From Limosilactobacillus reuteri (lineage in GTDB: Bacteria; Bacillota; Bacilli; Lactobacillales; Lactobacillaceae): a stretch of DNA of 64,000 nucleotides. This document shows positions 46,035 through 54,967 of the stretch, in pieces. How positions within the stretch are numbered: position 1 is the stretch's first letter; each line of letters opens with the position of its first letter. The notes beneath the pieces are model-generated. The model saw nothing but the letters and a program-made list of their open reading frames with translations. It was not told where the DNA came from and ran no database searches. A program made the position numbers and the translations under genes. The DNA lies in the NCBI RefSeq assembly GCF_034259105.1, contig NZ_CP139478.1, forward strand, positions 1,298,501-1,362,500. Direction: 5' to 3'.

Positions 46035-46233
46035 AGCTAAAAATCGAGGGAGCGAGACAGAAGTCACTTGTGACTTCGTTTTTCGACGCGAAGCTAGCCT
46101 CTGGGAGCCCCCGCAAGCAACAATAGGCCTCCAATGTTCGGCTTTTTTGCCGGACGTTGGAGGCCATTGTTGTACTGCGTATTTGCTTTTTATGAAAGTA
46201 ACTTAACTTATGTCACAGTCCCTGATTTTTTCA
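46035..46233. repeat. Structured MITE-like intergenic element
   Basis: This gene-free stretch is bounded by AAAAATCGAGGGA at the left and TCCCTGATTTTTT at the right, an imperfect terminal inverted repeat. Inside are a small hairpin (AAGTCACTTGTGACTT) and a long one built from ACAATAGGCCTCCAA with TTGGAGGCCATTGT around a second stem CGGC-TTTTTT-GCCG. TGTGACATAA also occurs in both flanks. It codes for no protein I can see. It may be a miniature transposable repeat or a structured RNA. Confidence 0.6.
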
Positions 46234-46254
46234 TAATATGAGGAAAACTAATAA

Positions 46255-47553
46255 TTAATTTTCTTGATTAGCCTTTACCGGGTGATAGCGATGAAGACGT
46301 TGAGATCCTACATCGATTTCTGCTGGATTACCTTTGTGACCCGGCTTAATCTCAACAAGGCCTAACTTAATAGCCCCCACAGGACAAACAAGTGCACAAA
46401 GTTGACAACCGACACACTTACTCTTATCAAAAACTGGTTGCCGTTTTTCATCATCCCAAGTTAAAGCTTGGTGGGCACCATCTTGACATGAGATAAAACA
46501 ACGGCCACAACCGATACACTTATTCCAATCAATCTTAGGATAAACCTTGTAATTTCGGTCAAGCTGGTTAGTAGGAATAATATTCTTATTAGCTAAGCCG
46601 ACAAGATCTTGAAGGTGGTCTACATGCTGTTCTTCCATGTAATGCATTAAACCATTAGTAAGGTCATCAATGATCCGATACCCATATTCCATGATCGCAG
46701 TTGTAACTTGGAGAGTAGTAGCACCCAAAAGAATAAATTCAGCAGCATCTTCCCAGGTCTCAATTCCCCCAATTCCAGAAATCGGTAGTTGTTCAAGGCC
46801 TGCTGCTGACCGTAATTGTTGTAAGAAACGTAAAGCAATTGGCTTAACGGCTTTCCCAGATAATCCAGAAACAGAAGATTTACCATCAATATTTGGTAAA
46901 CCAACCTTCTTCTTTAGATCAACATCAACAATTGATTTAACAGTATTGATTGCGGAGAAGCCATCTGCCCCTCCTCCTAGACATGCCTTAACAACCGGAA
47001 CCATCGTCGTAATATTTGGTGTCATCTTCGCAAGAACTGGAAGGTTAGTCCCGCGTTTAACAGCTTCACAATTCTTCTTACATAATTCTGGATTAGTTCC
47101 TACATCTGAACCCATGGTATGAGAAGTCATCTGTGGACAAGAGAAGTTCAATTCAATCATATCAGCCCCTGCCTCAGTTACTAACTTAGCCAGGTTGGTC
47201 CAATCTTCCAATGTCTCACCCATAATTGAAGCAATCAAGACTTTATTGGGATATTCTTCTTTTAACCGTCGCATATCAGCCAAGTCCTGCTCCAAGGGGT
47301 GTTCTGATAATTGTTCCATATTCTTAAAGGCAACAAAATGCATGTCTTCCTTGGCTAATTCGTTGAACCGGGGAGAAACTTCATCAATCTTAAAGTGTGT
47401 TGGTGATAAAGTCTTATATACGATACCGCCCCAACCAGCATCATATGCATTCTTACACATTTCGTAACAGTTCCCAACAGGTGAGGACGACAAGCAAAAT
47501 GGATTTTCAAAATGAACGCCTAAAAAGTCTACAGATAAATCTTTTTTAATCAT
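46255..47553 (-). CDS. preA: Dihydropyrimidine dehydrogenase PreA-like subunit
   Basis: A 432-residue protein. The N-terminal barrel of the dihydroorotate dehydrogenase family ([27 protein letters not shown]) binds FMN, and two 4Fe-4S motifs follow near the C terminus: [14 protein letters not shown] and [14 protein letters not shown]. With PreT it forms the NAD-dependent enzyme that reduces uracil and thymine. Its start overlaps the end of preT by 8 bases. Since preT is frameshifted here, the enzyme may be non-functional. Confidence 0.9.
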   Translation of the reverse strand: MIKKDLSVDFLGVHFENPFCLSSSPVGNCYEMCKNAYDAGWGGIVYKTLSPTHFKIDEVSPRFNELAKEDMHFVAFKNMEQLSEHPLEQDLADMRRLKEEYPNKVLIASIMGETLEDWTNLAKLVTEAGADMIELNFSCPQMTSHTMGSDVGTNPELCKKNCEAVKRGTNLPVLAKMTPNITTMVPVVKACLGGGADGFSAINTVKSIVDVDLKKKVGLPNIDGKSSVSGLSGKAVKPIALRFLQQLRSAAGLEQLPISGIGGIETWEDAAEFILLGATTLQVTTAIMEYGYRIIDDLTNGLMHYMEEQHVDHLQDLVGLANKNIIPTNQLDRNYKVYPKIDWNKCIGCGRCFISCQDGAHQALTWDDEKRQPVFDKSKCVGCQLCALVCPVGAIKLGLVEIKPGHKGNPAEIDVGSQRLHRYHPVKANQEN

Positions 47554-48800
47554 TTTCTTGTCCTCCTAACAACCGGTCTATTTCTTCTGCTACTTCTTTT
47601 CCTTTCTGTACTGCTACCACAACGGTTTTATCTCCGGCAACAATATCACCAGTCGCAAAAACTTTGGGATCTTTTGTCCGGAATCGTGGTTCACGGAATG
47701 GAATATCATTATGCTGTAAGTCAATGTCTAGTCCTTCTGCATTCGCTTTTTGACCAACTGCTAAAATGATCTTATCAGCAGTAATAGTTAATTCACTCTT
47801 AATCTTCCGGTGAGTAAAGGTAGCACGATTCTGATGAACTTCTTTTGGAACGTAACCATCAACAATTGTTACACCAGCTTCTTGAGCACCGGCAAGTTCC
47901 TTTTTAGAAGCTTTGAATTCATCAAACTGCTCATAAACAACATCGGTAACATAAGGAACGTTAAGCTTCTTTAAGGTTGTTACAACATCCATTGCAACAT
48001 CCCCACCACCAATAACAAGGACATTTTGCGGAAGATCTTCTAAATTACCCTTACTTTCTTTTGCCCGGGCTAGGAATGAGATTGCTGATTCAGTACAGAT
48101 ATTGTGTTCAAACATTGGAAGCATCTTTGCTTCACTTGTCCCAATAGCAACAATTACTGCATTGTAACGAGCTTTAAGGTCATCCATTGAAATATCTTTT
48201 CCGACAGTTGTGTTATAGATAATGTGCGCACCAAGGTCGACAATTCGTTGAACTTCATAATCCACAATTTCTTCCGGCAACCGATACTTAGGAATGCCGT
48301 AGGTCAAGTAACCGCCAGCCTTAGCAGCTTTTTCATAGATATCAACTGCATAGCCCTTTTCACGGAGAGTCGTGGCTACTTGTAAACCTGATGGGCCACT
48401 GCCAATGATGGCAATACTCATTCCGTTTGGCTTACCGGCTTTAAGAATCTTCATATTCATCTTTCGCTCCATATCAGTGACATACCGTTGAATCCCACCG
48501 ATATCAATTGGTCCGTCGATTTTAGCCCGGGTACATGCCTTTTCACAGTAACGTTCAGTTGGACAAACACGCGCACAGATTGATCCTAACGCATTGTTTT
48601 CCCGAATTGTTTTCCCGAATTGTTTCAGCTGCCCCTTTGACATTACGAAAAAGAACGCTTCGAATAAATTTTGCTGGATTAGTATGTGCTGGACAAGCTT
48701 GTGAACATGGTGCATCATGACATAATAAACATCGTGCAGCTTCCTGCATTACGGTTGTCATCGTGTAACCTTTCGACTCTGTTTCATACTTTGAAGTCAT
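47546..48800 (-). pseudogene. preT: preT (dihydropyrimidine dehydrogenase subunit) frameshifted by 13-bp duplication
   Basis: The gene begins at ATG 48800 after GGAGG. Residues 1-65 hold the first Fe-S cluster motif (CLLCHDAPCSQACPAHTNP) and end in AAETIRENN. The unit ACAATTCGGGAAA is present twice in tandem (minus strand, 48597-48622) where homology calls for one, shifting the frame. The next frame then reads NNALGSICARVCPTERYCEKAC and continues with the FAD site IIGSGPSGLQVA and the NADPH site VIGGGDVAMDVV to the stop at 47546. Removing one unit would restore the full 41-kDa-class subunit. Confidence 0.88.
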
Positions 48801-49095
48801 TAGACACCCTCCTCTAAGTTGTGACTCTTTGACAATTTTGTGATAAACGTAACTTTGTATATAAATAATATTATATAAACGCTTTCGATATAAGTAGGCG
48901 ATCCCCTTAATATATTGCATCGTTTATTCTTAAAGTTGATATCTTCGTATATACAATATGAATATTTTTATTTAACATCTACAACAGTTTTTGTATCAAA
49001 AATCACAAAAAGAGTCTTATTACTTAATGAAAAATCAAATTCCTTGTACAATTATTACAGAGACATGGTTTGGTTAAATTGAAAGAAGGATTAAC
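48801..49095. other. Divergent promoter region between preT and the ExoIII-like gene
   Basis: On the minus strand a TATAAT lies in GCGTTTATATAATATT near 48870, overlapped by CGAAAGCGTTTAT, a sequence like the core of a CcpA site. Towards the right gene, GTACAATTATTACAG near 49050 may be its -10. No open frame is seen. Confidence 0.5.
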
Positions 49096-49857
49096 ATGAA
49101 ATTTATTTCTTGGAGTGTCAATGGCTTGAAGTCAGCCATTAATCATGGATTTGTCGAAGATTTTAAGCGCCAAGATGCTGACTTCTTCTGTCTACAACGT
49201 ACACGATTGGATAAAGGCGAAGAACCGATTCAAATTCCTGATTATTACCAATACTGGAATTATGCGGAAAAGAAGGGTTATTCTGGTACCGCCATTTTCA
49301 CTAAATATAAGCCAGAAAACGTTATATACGGAATGAATAATTCAATTTTTGATAAAGAAGGGCGACTAATCACGCTCGAATATCCAAACTTCTATTTGAT
49401 TGATGTATACGTCCCAGTTTCAGGTGAAAAGCTGCAACATCTTGATTATCGTCTCGACTGGGATCGCGCTTTCCTTGATTATGTTACTAATTTGCAAAGT
49501 AGTAAGCCAGTAATCATTGGCGGTGATATGAGCGTTGCCTATCAACCAATTGACCTAGCAGAGCCGACAGAAGATCATCATAAAGCCGGCTTTACAAAAC
49601 AAGAACGAGCTGATTTTGGTAAATTACTTAATGCTGGCTTGACGGATACTTTCCGTTATCTCCACCCTAATTTGCATGGTGCATATACCTGGTGGAGTTA
49701 TCGTTATGACGCACGGGAACGAAATGTAGGTTGGCGTCTCGACTACTTCTTAGTTTCTGATGTATGGAAAGAACGAATTGAAGAAGCCAAGATTCTTTCA
49801 GATGTCAAAGGTTCAAGTCACTGTCCAATTGAACTTGTTGCTAATGTTGAAGTATAA
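49096..49857 (+). CDS. ExoIII/AP-endonuclease homologue lacking catalytic residues
   Basis: A 253-residue protein of the exonuclease III (Xth/ExoA) family, full length and in frame, with the family's framework: NYAEKKGYSGTAIFTK, LDYRLDWDRAF, AGFTKQERADFGKLL and WWSYRYDARERNVGWRLDYF. But the catalytic set is altered. The motif normally SWNVNG reads SWSVNG (Ser7), LQETK reads LQRTR (Arg35 for the metal-binding Glu), GDLNVA reads GDMSVA (Ser146), and SDHCP reads SSHCP (Ser241). Asp144, Asp216, Tyr105 and His242 remain. It should keep the fold and perhaps DNA binding, but not the normal nuclease. AAAGAAGG lies upstream of the ATG; it has its own terminator. Confidence 0.88.
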   Translation: MKFISWSVNGLKSAINHGFVEDFKRQDADFFCLQRTRLDKGEEPIQIPDYYQYWNYAEKKGYSGTAIFTKYKPENVIYGMNNSIFDKEGRLITLEYPNFYLIDVYVPVSGEKLQHLDYRLDWDRAFLDYVTNLQSSKPVIIGGDMSVAYQPIDLAEPTEDHHKAGFTKQERADFGKLLNAGLTDTFRYLHPNLHGAYTWWSYRYDARERNVGWRLDYFLVSDVWKERIEEAKILSDVKGSSHCPIELVANVEV

Positions 49858-49890
49858 GAAAACCGAGCTAAATTTTATAATAGTTAAACG

Positions 49891-49931
49891 AAAAGAGGTT
49901 GGAAAAACCAAAATTTTTCCAACCTCTTTTA
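49891..49931. terminator. Terminator after the ExoIII-like gene
   Basis: AAAAGAGGTTGGAAAAA pairs perfectly with TTTTTCCAACCTCTTTT around a 6-base loop, acting on both strands. Confidence 0.92.
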
Positions 49932-49977
49932 TCGTATGTTTGAAATTTGTTGATTATCTATTTTATTAAATCTTGTT

Positions 49978-50685
49978 TTAGTACCAACCGTGTGATTGCC
50001 AGAATGATTGAGCAGCACTCCATGAACCGTAACGGCTAGCTACGTATTGATCAGCTACTCGTTCTTGGTTAGCTTCTGAGTAGTCACCATTTAAGTATGA
50101 TGCTGACAATTGGTATTTACCAATATATTGACCATTCCGTGCACTGTAGCTACCACATGATTCGCGAGCTGCGATCCAAGCCTTGGCAGCAGCATCATTT
50201 CCAGCTACATTTGAGTTATAGCCAGTTGATGCTTGAGCACTAGATTGTTGTTGTACATTTTGTGTTTGTGGAGTTTGTACTTGTTGTTGAGCAACTGGTG
50301 CTTCTTGGTTTGATTGTACTTGTTGGTTTTGTTGTGCTTGATTTTCAGCAGTTGTAGCTTGTGTATCTGCTTGTGGTGCAACATTTGCGGCTGGTAAAGT
50401 AGCAACTTCTTCTTGAGTAGCTGGTGCAACTTCACCATCATCCTTGATTACTAATTGTTGACCAACGTAAATCAAGTTCTTATCAGCAATATTATTGTTG
50501 TTTGCTAATGTATCTACAAAAGTTAGATCGTGACCTAATTTGTAAGAGATCCCAGAAAGGGTGTCACCTGCTTGCACCGTGTAAATACTGTCGGCGTTTG
50601 CAGTCGTTGCAGTAGCTACTGTTCCTAATGCAACTGCACCAGTAATCGCTGCTGTAATCTTGGCTACTTTCTTAGATAACTTCAT
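49978..50685 (-). CDS. LysM/Apf-type cell wall protein (paralogue 1)
   Basis: A 235-residue secreted protein. A signal peptide ending TATTANA is followed by a LysM domain (IYTVQAGDTLSGISYKLGHD to YVGQQLVI), a Gln/Ala/Thr-rich linker of about 80 residues, and a C-terminal lysozyme-like domain of the aggregation-promoting-factor type (AAAKAWIAARES, NGQYIGKYQLSASYL, NQERVADQYV). Such proteins bind and perhaps cleave peptidoglycan at the cell surface. The motif after the putative catalytic Glu reads ESCGSY, where paralogue 2 reads ESGGSY. Confidence 0.87.
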   Translation of the reverse strand: MKLSKKVAKITAAITGAVALGTVATATTANADSIYTVQAGDTLSGISYKLGHDLTFVDTLANNNNIADKNLIYVGQQLVIKDDGEVAPATQEEVATLPAANVAPQADTQATTAENQAQQNQQVQSNQEAPVAQQQVQTPQTQNVQQQSSAQASTGYNSNVAGNDAAAKAWIAARESCGSYSARNGQYIGKYQLSASYLNGDYSEANQERVADQYVASRYGSWSAAQSFWQSHGWY

Positions 50686-50950
50686 TATAAATTCAATCCA
50701 TCCTTTTCTCTTAATTAATCAAATAACTCATTTCAACAATAACTACTATACAGGATTAGGGTTACGAGCGGGTTACTAGGACTTATCAAATTTCGTTATT
50801 TCTGTAATTTTTTGTAACAAACGTTCGCTGATTTTTTTATAGTCGCTTAAACGTTGATTTAATAGTTTTTGAGTAACTTGTAAAATTATAACTAGAATTA
50901 TCTCATGTAAAAATTATTCAAAAAAACTGCTCATTTTTTCTTGACGATAC
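50686..50950. other. Promoter region of LysM/Apf paralogue 1
   Basis: A gene-free stretch with AT-rich sequence. A TACTATACAGG on the plus strand, read as CCTGTATAGTAG on the minus, near 50742-50753 holds a likely -10 (TATAGT). The leader to the ATG is about 60 bases. Nothing else is seen. Confidence 0.4.
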
Positions 50951-50990
50951 AAAAATCGCCCTGTAACGGACTGTTTGTTACAGGGCGATG
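50951..50990 (-). terminator. Terminator after the PEPCK-like gene
   Basis: On the minus strand ATCGCCCTGTAAC pairs with GTTACAGGGCGAT and is followed by TTTTGTATC. Confidence 0.92.
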
Positions 50991-51013
50991 ACAAAATTGT
51001 CTTAATCGTAATC

Positions 51014-52714
51014 TTAATTATTCATCAAAACATCAAGCAATTCTTGAGCTGATTCTTTCAAAGCATCCTTTGACTTGTCATTACCAAGGTGAGTAAAGAT
51101 TTCTCCAACGTATACACCTTGGTCAAATAGCTTTGTAAAGACCTTGTCAATAATCGGCTTAGTTAATTCTGGTTCTTGAACTGGGCCAAATGGGTTAGCA
51201 AAGAATGTCTTGCTCATTCCAACTTCATCAGTTGTTCCAAGGGCCTTCCGTTGTCCAGCAATAAATACTTTTTCTGCCTCTTCCTTTGTATCAAAACGAT
51301 GAATACCAACTTCATCACTGTAATTGTTAGCGTATAGCCACATATCAATATGGTGATGTTTGATTACATTTTCGTAGGTATCAGCAGGAATAATAACCCG
51401 AGCATTCTTTTGTTCAGGATTAAGGTAAACACCACGGTCCATGTTATTGAAGGCCACGGCACTACTCAAATCATCAAGACGAACAAAGGCACCAGTTTCT
51501 GTTCCTTGAGCATATACCCCTGGTTCACCATCAGTAAGGGTAAAGCTTCCCATGTCATCAAAGATTGTCTCCATGCTGACAATCTTATCGTCAGCTAATT
51601 CTTGCAATGCTTCAATTGATTCTGACTTTCCGGCACCTGAATCACCGAAGAAAACAACATTCTTTTCTTTACCATTAGTAAATTTAATCTTCAACATGGA
51701 CCCGTGAATTGGCAGGCGACCATTGTAAATTTGATGAAGGTTATGGAGCGTCAAGCACATCTTCTTCATGTAACCAAAGTAAGTAGTCTTATCTGTGTAA
51801 GGTACTTCACCAACCCACAAATCATTCTTTTCGTCACGATAGTAATGAGAAACCATGCCTTCTGTTTCTTTTAGACCGAAAAGAAGAATCATATCAGGTT
51901 TTTGCCCCTTAATCTCATCAGGGGATGCAATTTCAAATAAGTTTGAAAGAGCAATTCCGTTTACCAAGTAATCAACATTGAAGTAAATAAAGGCTAAACT
52001 TTCACCAATCTTTGCTGGGTAACAATACCACTTACCACGTTCACCACGGAAACGTTCGATCGGGTTATCTTTTACTTCAGAAAAGACCCCTTCCCGTTTG
52101 TTACTCTTAGTGTGCATCATCATTGGTGGACGAAGCATCACGGTATTAATAAAATCAATATCCTTTAATTCTTCATAACCAGCTGGAATTTTCCAATCTT
52201 GTTGTTGAACTAAAATTGTTGCGTTAGTTGCCGCATTAACTTGTCGATAAGTCCGGTTTTCAAAACCTTGGAGCTTTTCTTCGAGGATCCGGTATGCTTT
52301 ACGCACTAAGTCGTTGAATTGAGTATCAATAGTCCGGAACTCGTTACCGATAATCTTATTATCACTAAGATTAATTACCGATACCCGTAATAGTGAACGA
52401 TAGTATGAGTATAATTCTTCAACACTCTCAAGAATATCTTTAGGGTCATATTCATCAAATACACTATCATCATCAAAAAGAACTTTCTTTAAGATATCAA
52501 CAAACTTATTAACAGTGGCATTATCAAAAGCATCATCATCATTATCAGGGTTACGTGAAGCTAAATATAAACGGACAATTTCCTTTACTTCATCACTATT
52601 AATTAATGAAGGAATATCAGTAAAGTAATTTTGACTATAGTTTAACGTTGCAACACCGCGGTCAGGATTTACATATAATGATTTTGTATCAATAATCTGA
52701 CTCTCTTTTGACAT
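51014..52714 (-). CDS. PEPCK-like P-loop protein with N-terminal extension
   Basis: A 566-residue protein. The C-terminal half carries a P-loop GDSGAGKSES and MWLYANNYSDE, resembling ATP-dependent phosphoenolpyruvate carboxykinase or HPr kinase folds. The N-terminal 200 residues are charged and helical and do not match the PEPCK substrate domain that I know. True PEPCK would be unusual for a lactobacillus lacking a full citrate cycle, so the substrate is uncertain. I start at ATG 52714 with AAAGGA 8 bases upstream. A TATAAT box lies at 52747-52752, and an IS30 element begins about 30 bases beyond it. Confidence 0.72.
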   Translation of the reverse strand: MSKESQIIDTKSLYVNPDRGVATLNYSQNYFTDIPSLINSDEVKEIVRLYLASRNPDNDDDAFDNATVNKFVDILKKVLFDDDSVFDEYDPKDILESVEELYSYYRSLLRVSVINLSDNKIIGNEFRTIDTQFNDLVRKAYRILEEKLQGFENRTYRQVNAATNATILVQQQDWKIPAGYEELKDIDFINTVMLRPPMMMHTKSNKREGVFSEVKDNPIERFRGERGKWYCYPAKIGESLAFIYFNVDYLVNGIALSNLFEIASPDEIKGQKPDMILLFGLKETEGMVSHYYRDEKNDLWVGEVPYTDKTTYFGYMKKMCLTLHNLHQIYNGRLPIHGSMLKIKFTNGKEKNVVFFGDSGAGKSESIEALQELADDKIVSMETIFDDMGSFTLTDGEPGVYAQGTETGAFVRLDDLSSAVAFNNMDRGVYLNPEQKNARVIIPADTYENVIKHHHIDMWLYANNYSDEVGIHRFDTKEEAEKVFIAGQRKALGTTDEVGMSKTFFANPFGPVQEPELTKPIIDKVFTKLFDQGVYVGEIFTHLGNDKSKDALKESAQELLDVLMNN

Positions 52715-52785
52715 GGATCTCATCCTTTCATCACTTGAATAACTCTATTATAATATATTTTTTAAGATTAGGATGAAAATAATAT

Positions 52786-54065
52786 GGTGGATTATAGAAT
52801 GAAGTTAGCCACCCAGTTGGTGGTAAATAAAAAACGCCATTCGGCGTGACATCAGGTATCATATTAAGTGAACCAAACCTATATGAAAGGATGTCCGTCA
52901 AATGACGCACTTAAATGATACCATGTCTACTAGTTTATTGACTACTCATAAAAAGAATGCTCATCTTACTAAAGAAGAACGTGTGATGATTGCGACTTTA
53001 AAGTCGCAAGGACTTTCCAATCGCGCAATTGGTCGCCAATTAGGAGTTAATCATCAAACAATTAATAACGAGCTCAACCGTGGTACGGTCCGCCAACTTC
53101 GTCGTCAAAAATCTAATGGTAAGATTTACGAATATTCTTACTACATCTATAGTTATGAAGCTGGTCAGGCCACATATCTTGAACATCACCGCCATTCTGG
53201 TCGTCGTCGCTTATATTATTCTTCAAAGCAATTTTTACGATTAGCTGATCAGCTAATGCTTGGTGAGTTTGACGACCACCATTACTCCCCACAAGCGGTT
53301 ATTTATAAGGCTCGAGATTTAATGAATGATGGCACCCTGATCCCAAAGTCGGTTGTAACTTTATATCAATGGATTAATGAGGGTGTGCTTCGTACGTCCA
53401 ATTTAGACCTCTTTGAAAAACCTAAACGTAAGCATCATCGAACTCATCCGCAAGCTAAAAGGTGCTTAGGGCCTAATATTGCTCAACGACCTCAAACTGC
53501 GGACCAACGGTCCGAAATTGGCCATTGGGAACTAGATACAGTTCAGGGACAGAAAAACGGTAATGACAGTGTTGTACTAGTAATGACTGATCGCCTTTCA
53601 CGAGTTAATATCACGAGTAAAATTGCTGGTAAAACTGCGCATGCAGTAAATCAGTTCTTTATAAATTTACGCCAGAAAATGGGCACAGATGCTTACTATC
53701 GCATCTTTAAGACAATAACCTCTGACAACGGTTCAGAATTTAGTGAGTTAACACAAGTTCACGATCATGTTTTCTATGCTGATCCGTATTCCCCTTGGGA
53801 ACGTGGATCCAATGAGATCAATAACCGGTTTCTCCGCAAGGAGATTACCAAAGGTGAAGCTATAAATAACTATAGTAGTGCTCAGATCATAGCGACTAAT
53901 GATTGGATGAATCACTATCCACGAGCTATGTTTAATGGACATTCGTCAATGGATATCTATCGTAAGGCCTTCTACCAAGAGATATCACAGCTCCATCAAC
54001 CAATAATCAATTGGTCAGTATTATTTATTTGAGTCCAGTGGCTAACTTATTCTTGAAATTTAGGA
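52786..54065. mobile_element. IS30-family insertion sequence (element C, copy 2)
   Basis: Nearly identical to copy 1, in the same orientation. It is flanked by a direct repeat: AGGATGAAAATAATAT at 52770-52785 and again at 54062-54077. Depending on where the right end is placed, the target duplication is 12-18 bases. It inserted between the PEPCK-like promoter and the terminator of LysM/Apf paralogue 2. Confidence 0.92.
52902..54032 (+). CDS. IS30-family transposase (element C, copy 2)
   Basis: A 376-residue DDE transposase, the same as in copy 1 except Leu for Phe near residue 93. The catalytic motifs GHWELDTVQGQ, TITSDNGSEF and NEINNRFLRKE are intact. The clear target duplication indicates that this copy arrived by simple, recent transposition. 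Confidence 0.94.
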   Translation: MTHLNDTMSTSLLTTHKKNAHLTKEERVMIATLKSQGLSNRAIGRQLGVNHQTINNELNRGTVRQLRRQKSNGKIYEYSYYIYSYEAGQATYLEHHRHSGRRRLYYSSKQFLRLADQLMLGEFDDHHYSPQAVIYKARDLMNDGTLIPKSVVTLYQWINEGVLRTSNLDLFEKPKRKHHRTHPQAKRCLGPNIAQRPQTADQRSEIGHWELDTVQGQKNGNDSVVLVMTDRLSRVNITSKIAGKTAHAVNQFFINLRQKMGTDAYYRIFKTITSDNGSEFSELTQVHDHVFYADPYSPWERGSNEINNRFLRKEITKGEAINNYSSAQIIATNDWMNHYPRAMFNGHSSMDIYRKAFYQEISQLHQPIINWSVLFI

Positions 54066-54095
54066 TGAAAATAATATTAACTTTTTTTCATTTTA

Positions 54096-54140
54096 CAAAA
54101 AAATAGGAAATCATCCCTTTATTGAGACAATTTCCTACTT
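54096..54140 (-). terminator. Terminator after LysM/Apf paralogue 2
   Basis: On the minus strand GTAGGAAAT and ATTTCCTA form a hairpin followed by TTTTTTTG. Confidence 0.8.
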
Positions 54141-54160
54141 TAACAATTAATTATTAAATT

Positions 54161-54967
54161 TTAGTACCAACCATGTGATTGCCAGAATGATTGGGCAGCA
54201 CTCCATGAACCGTAACGGTTAGCTACGTATTGATCAGCTACTCGTTCTTGGTTAGCTTCTGAGTAGTCACCATTTAAGTATGATGCTGACAATTGGTACT
54301 TACCAACGTATTGACCGTTACGAGCACTGTAGCTACCACCTGATTCGCGAGCTGCGATCCAAGCCTTAGCAGCAGCATCATTACCACTAACATTTGAGCT
54401 GTAGTTTGAACTAGTAGCTTGTGCTTGTACTGGTGCACTGTAGCTTTGTTGTACAGCAGCTGAAACAGTTGATTGTTGTGGAGCTACTGATTGAACTGGT
54501 GCTGGTTGTTGAACCGGTGCTTGAGATTGTACTGGAGCCTGTGATTGAGCAGGAACAGAAACCGGTGCAGCTGATGATTGGCTTGTTGCTACAGGAGCCT
54601 GACTAGCAACCACCGGAGCTTGGCTAGGTTGTTGACTTTCAACACTAGCTGATGCTGGAGCTTGAGATGCTTCCGGTAAGGTAGCAGCTTGTTGAGCAGT
54701 TGCTTGGGTTACTTCACCGTCATCTTTAATTACTAACTTTTGACCAACATGAATTAAGTTCTTATTGGCAATTTGATTAGTTGAAGCTAAAGAGTCAACA
54801 TAAGTTAAGTCATGGCCTAACTTATAGGAAATACTTGATAAGGTATCACCACTTTGCACCGTGTAAACAGAATCAGCATTAGCAGTAGTTGCAGTAGCGA
54901 ATGTTCCCAAGGCAACAGCACCTGCAACGGCAGCAGTGATTTTCGCGATGTTTTTAGTTAACTTCAT
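54161..54967 (-). CDS. LysM/Apf-type cell wall protein (paralogue 2)
   Basis: A 268-residue secreted protein built like paralogue 1. A signal peptide ends TATTANA, then comes a LysM domain (VYTVQSGDTLSSISYKLGHD to HVGQKLVI), a linker of about 110 residues rich in Ala, Pro, Ser, Val and Gln with repeated QAPV units, and the lysozyme-like Apf domain (IAARESGGSYSARNGQYVG, ending SHGWY). The ATG at 54967 (MKLTKNIAK) is chosen because it matches paralogue 1; AAGGATGGG lies upstream. The two genes flank the PEPCK-like gene and the IS. Confidence 0.88.
   Translation of the reverse strand: MKLTKNIAKITAAVAGAVALGTFATATTANADSVYTVQSGDTLSSISYKLGHDLTYVDSLASTNQIANKNLIHVGQKLVIKDDGEVTQATAQQAATLPEASQAPASASVESQQPSQAPVVASQAPVATSQSSAAPVSVPAQSQAPVQSQAPVQQPAPVQSVAPQQSTVSAAVQQSYSAPVQAQATSSNYSSNVSGNDAAAKAWIAARESGGSYSARNGQYVGKYQLSASYLNGDYSEANQERVADQYVANRYGSWSAAQSFWQSHGWY

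Noticed and set aside
46035-46233. A CRISPR array
   Set aside because: There are inverted, not regularly spaced direct repeats, and no cas gene is present in the window.
51014-52714. Confident annotation as PEP carboxykinase
   Set aside because: Only the P-loop half is similar; the substrate-binding half could not be recognised.
52902-54032. The region between the two IS30 copies as a proven composite transposon
   Set aside because: Copy 2 has its own target duplication, so it moved by itself; no shared duplication flanks the whole segment.
54421-54606. Short Val/Leu-rich open frame opposite the LysM/Apf linker
   Set aside because: It is the antisense reading of the repeated Ala/Pro/Gln linker; its composition is imposed by that repeat.
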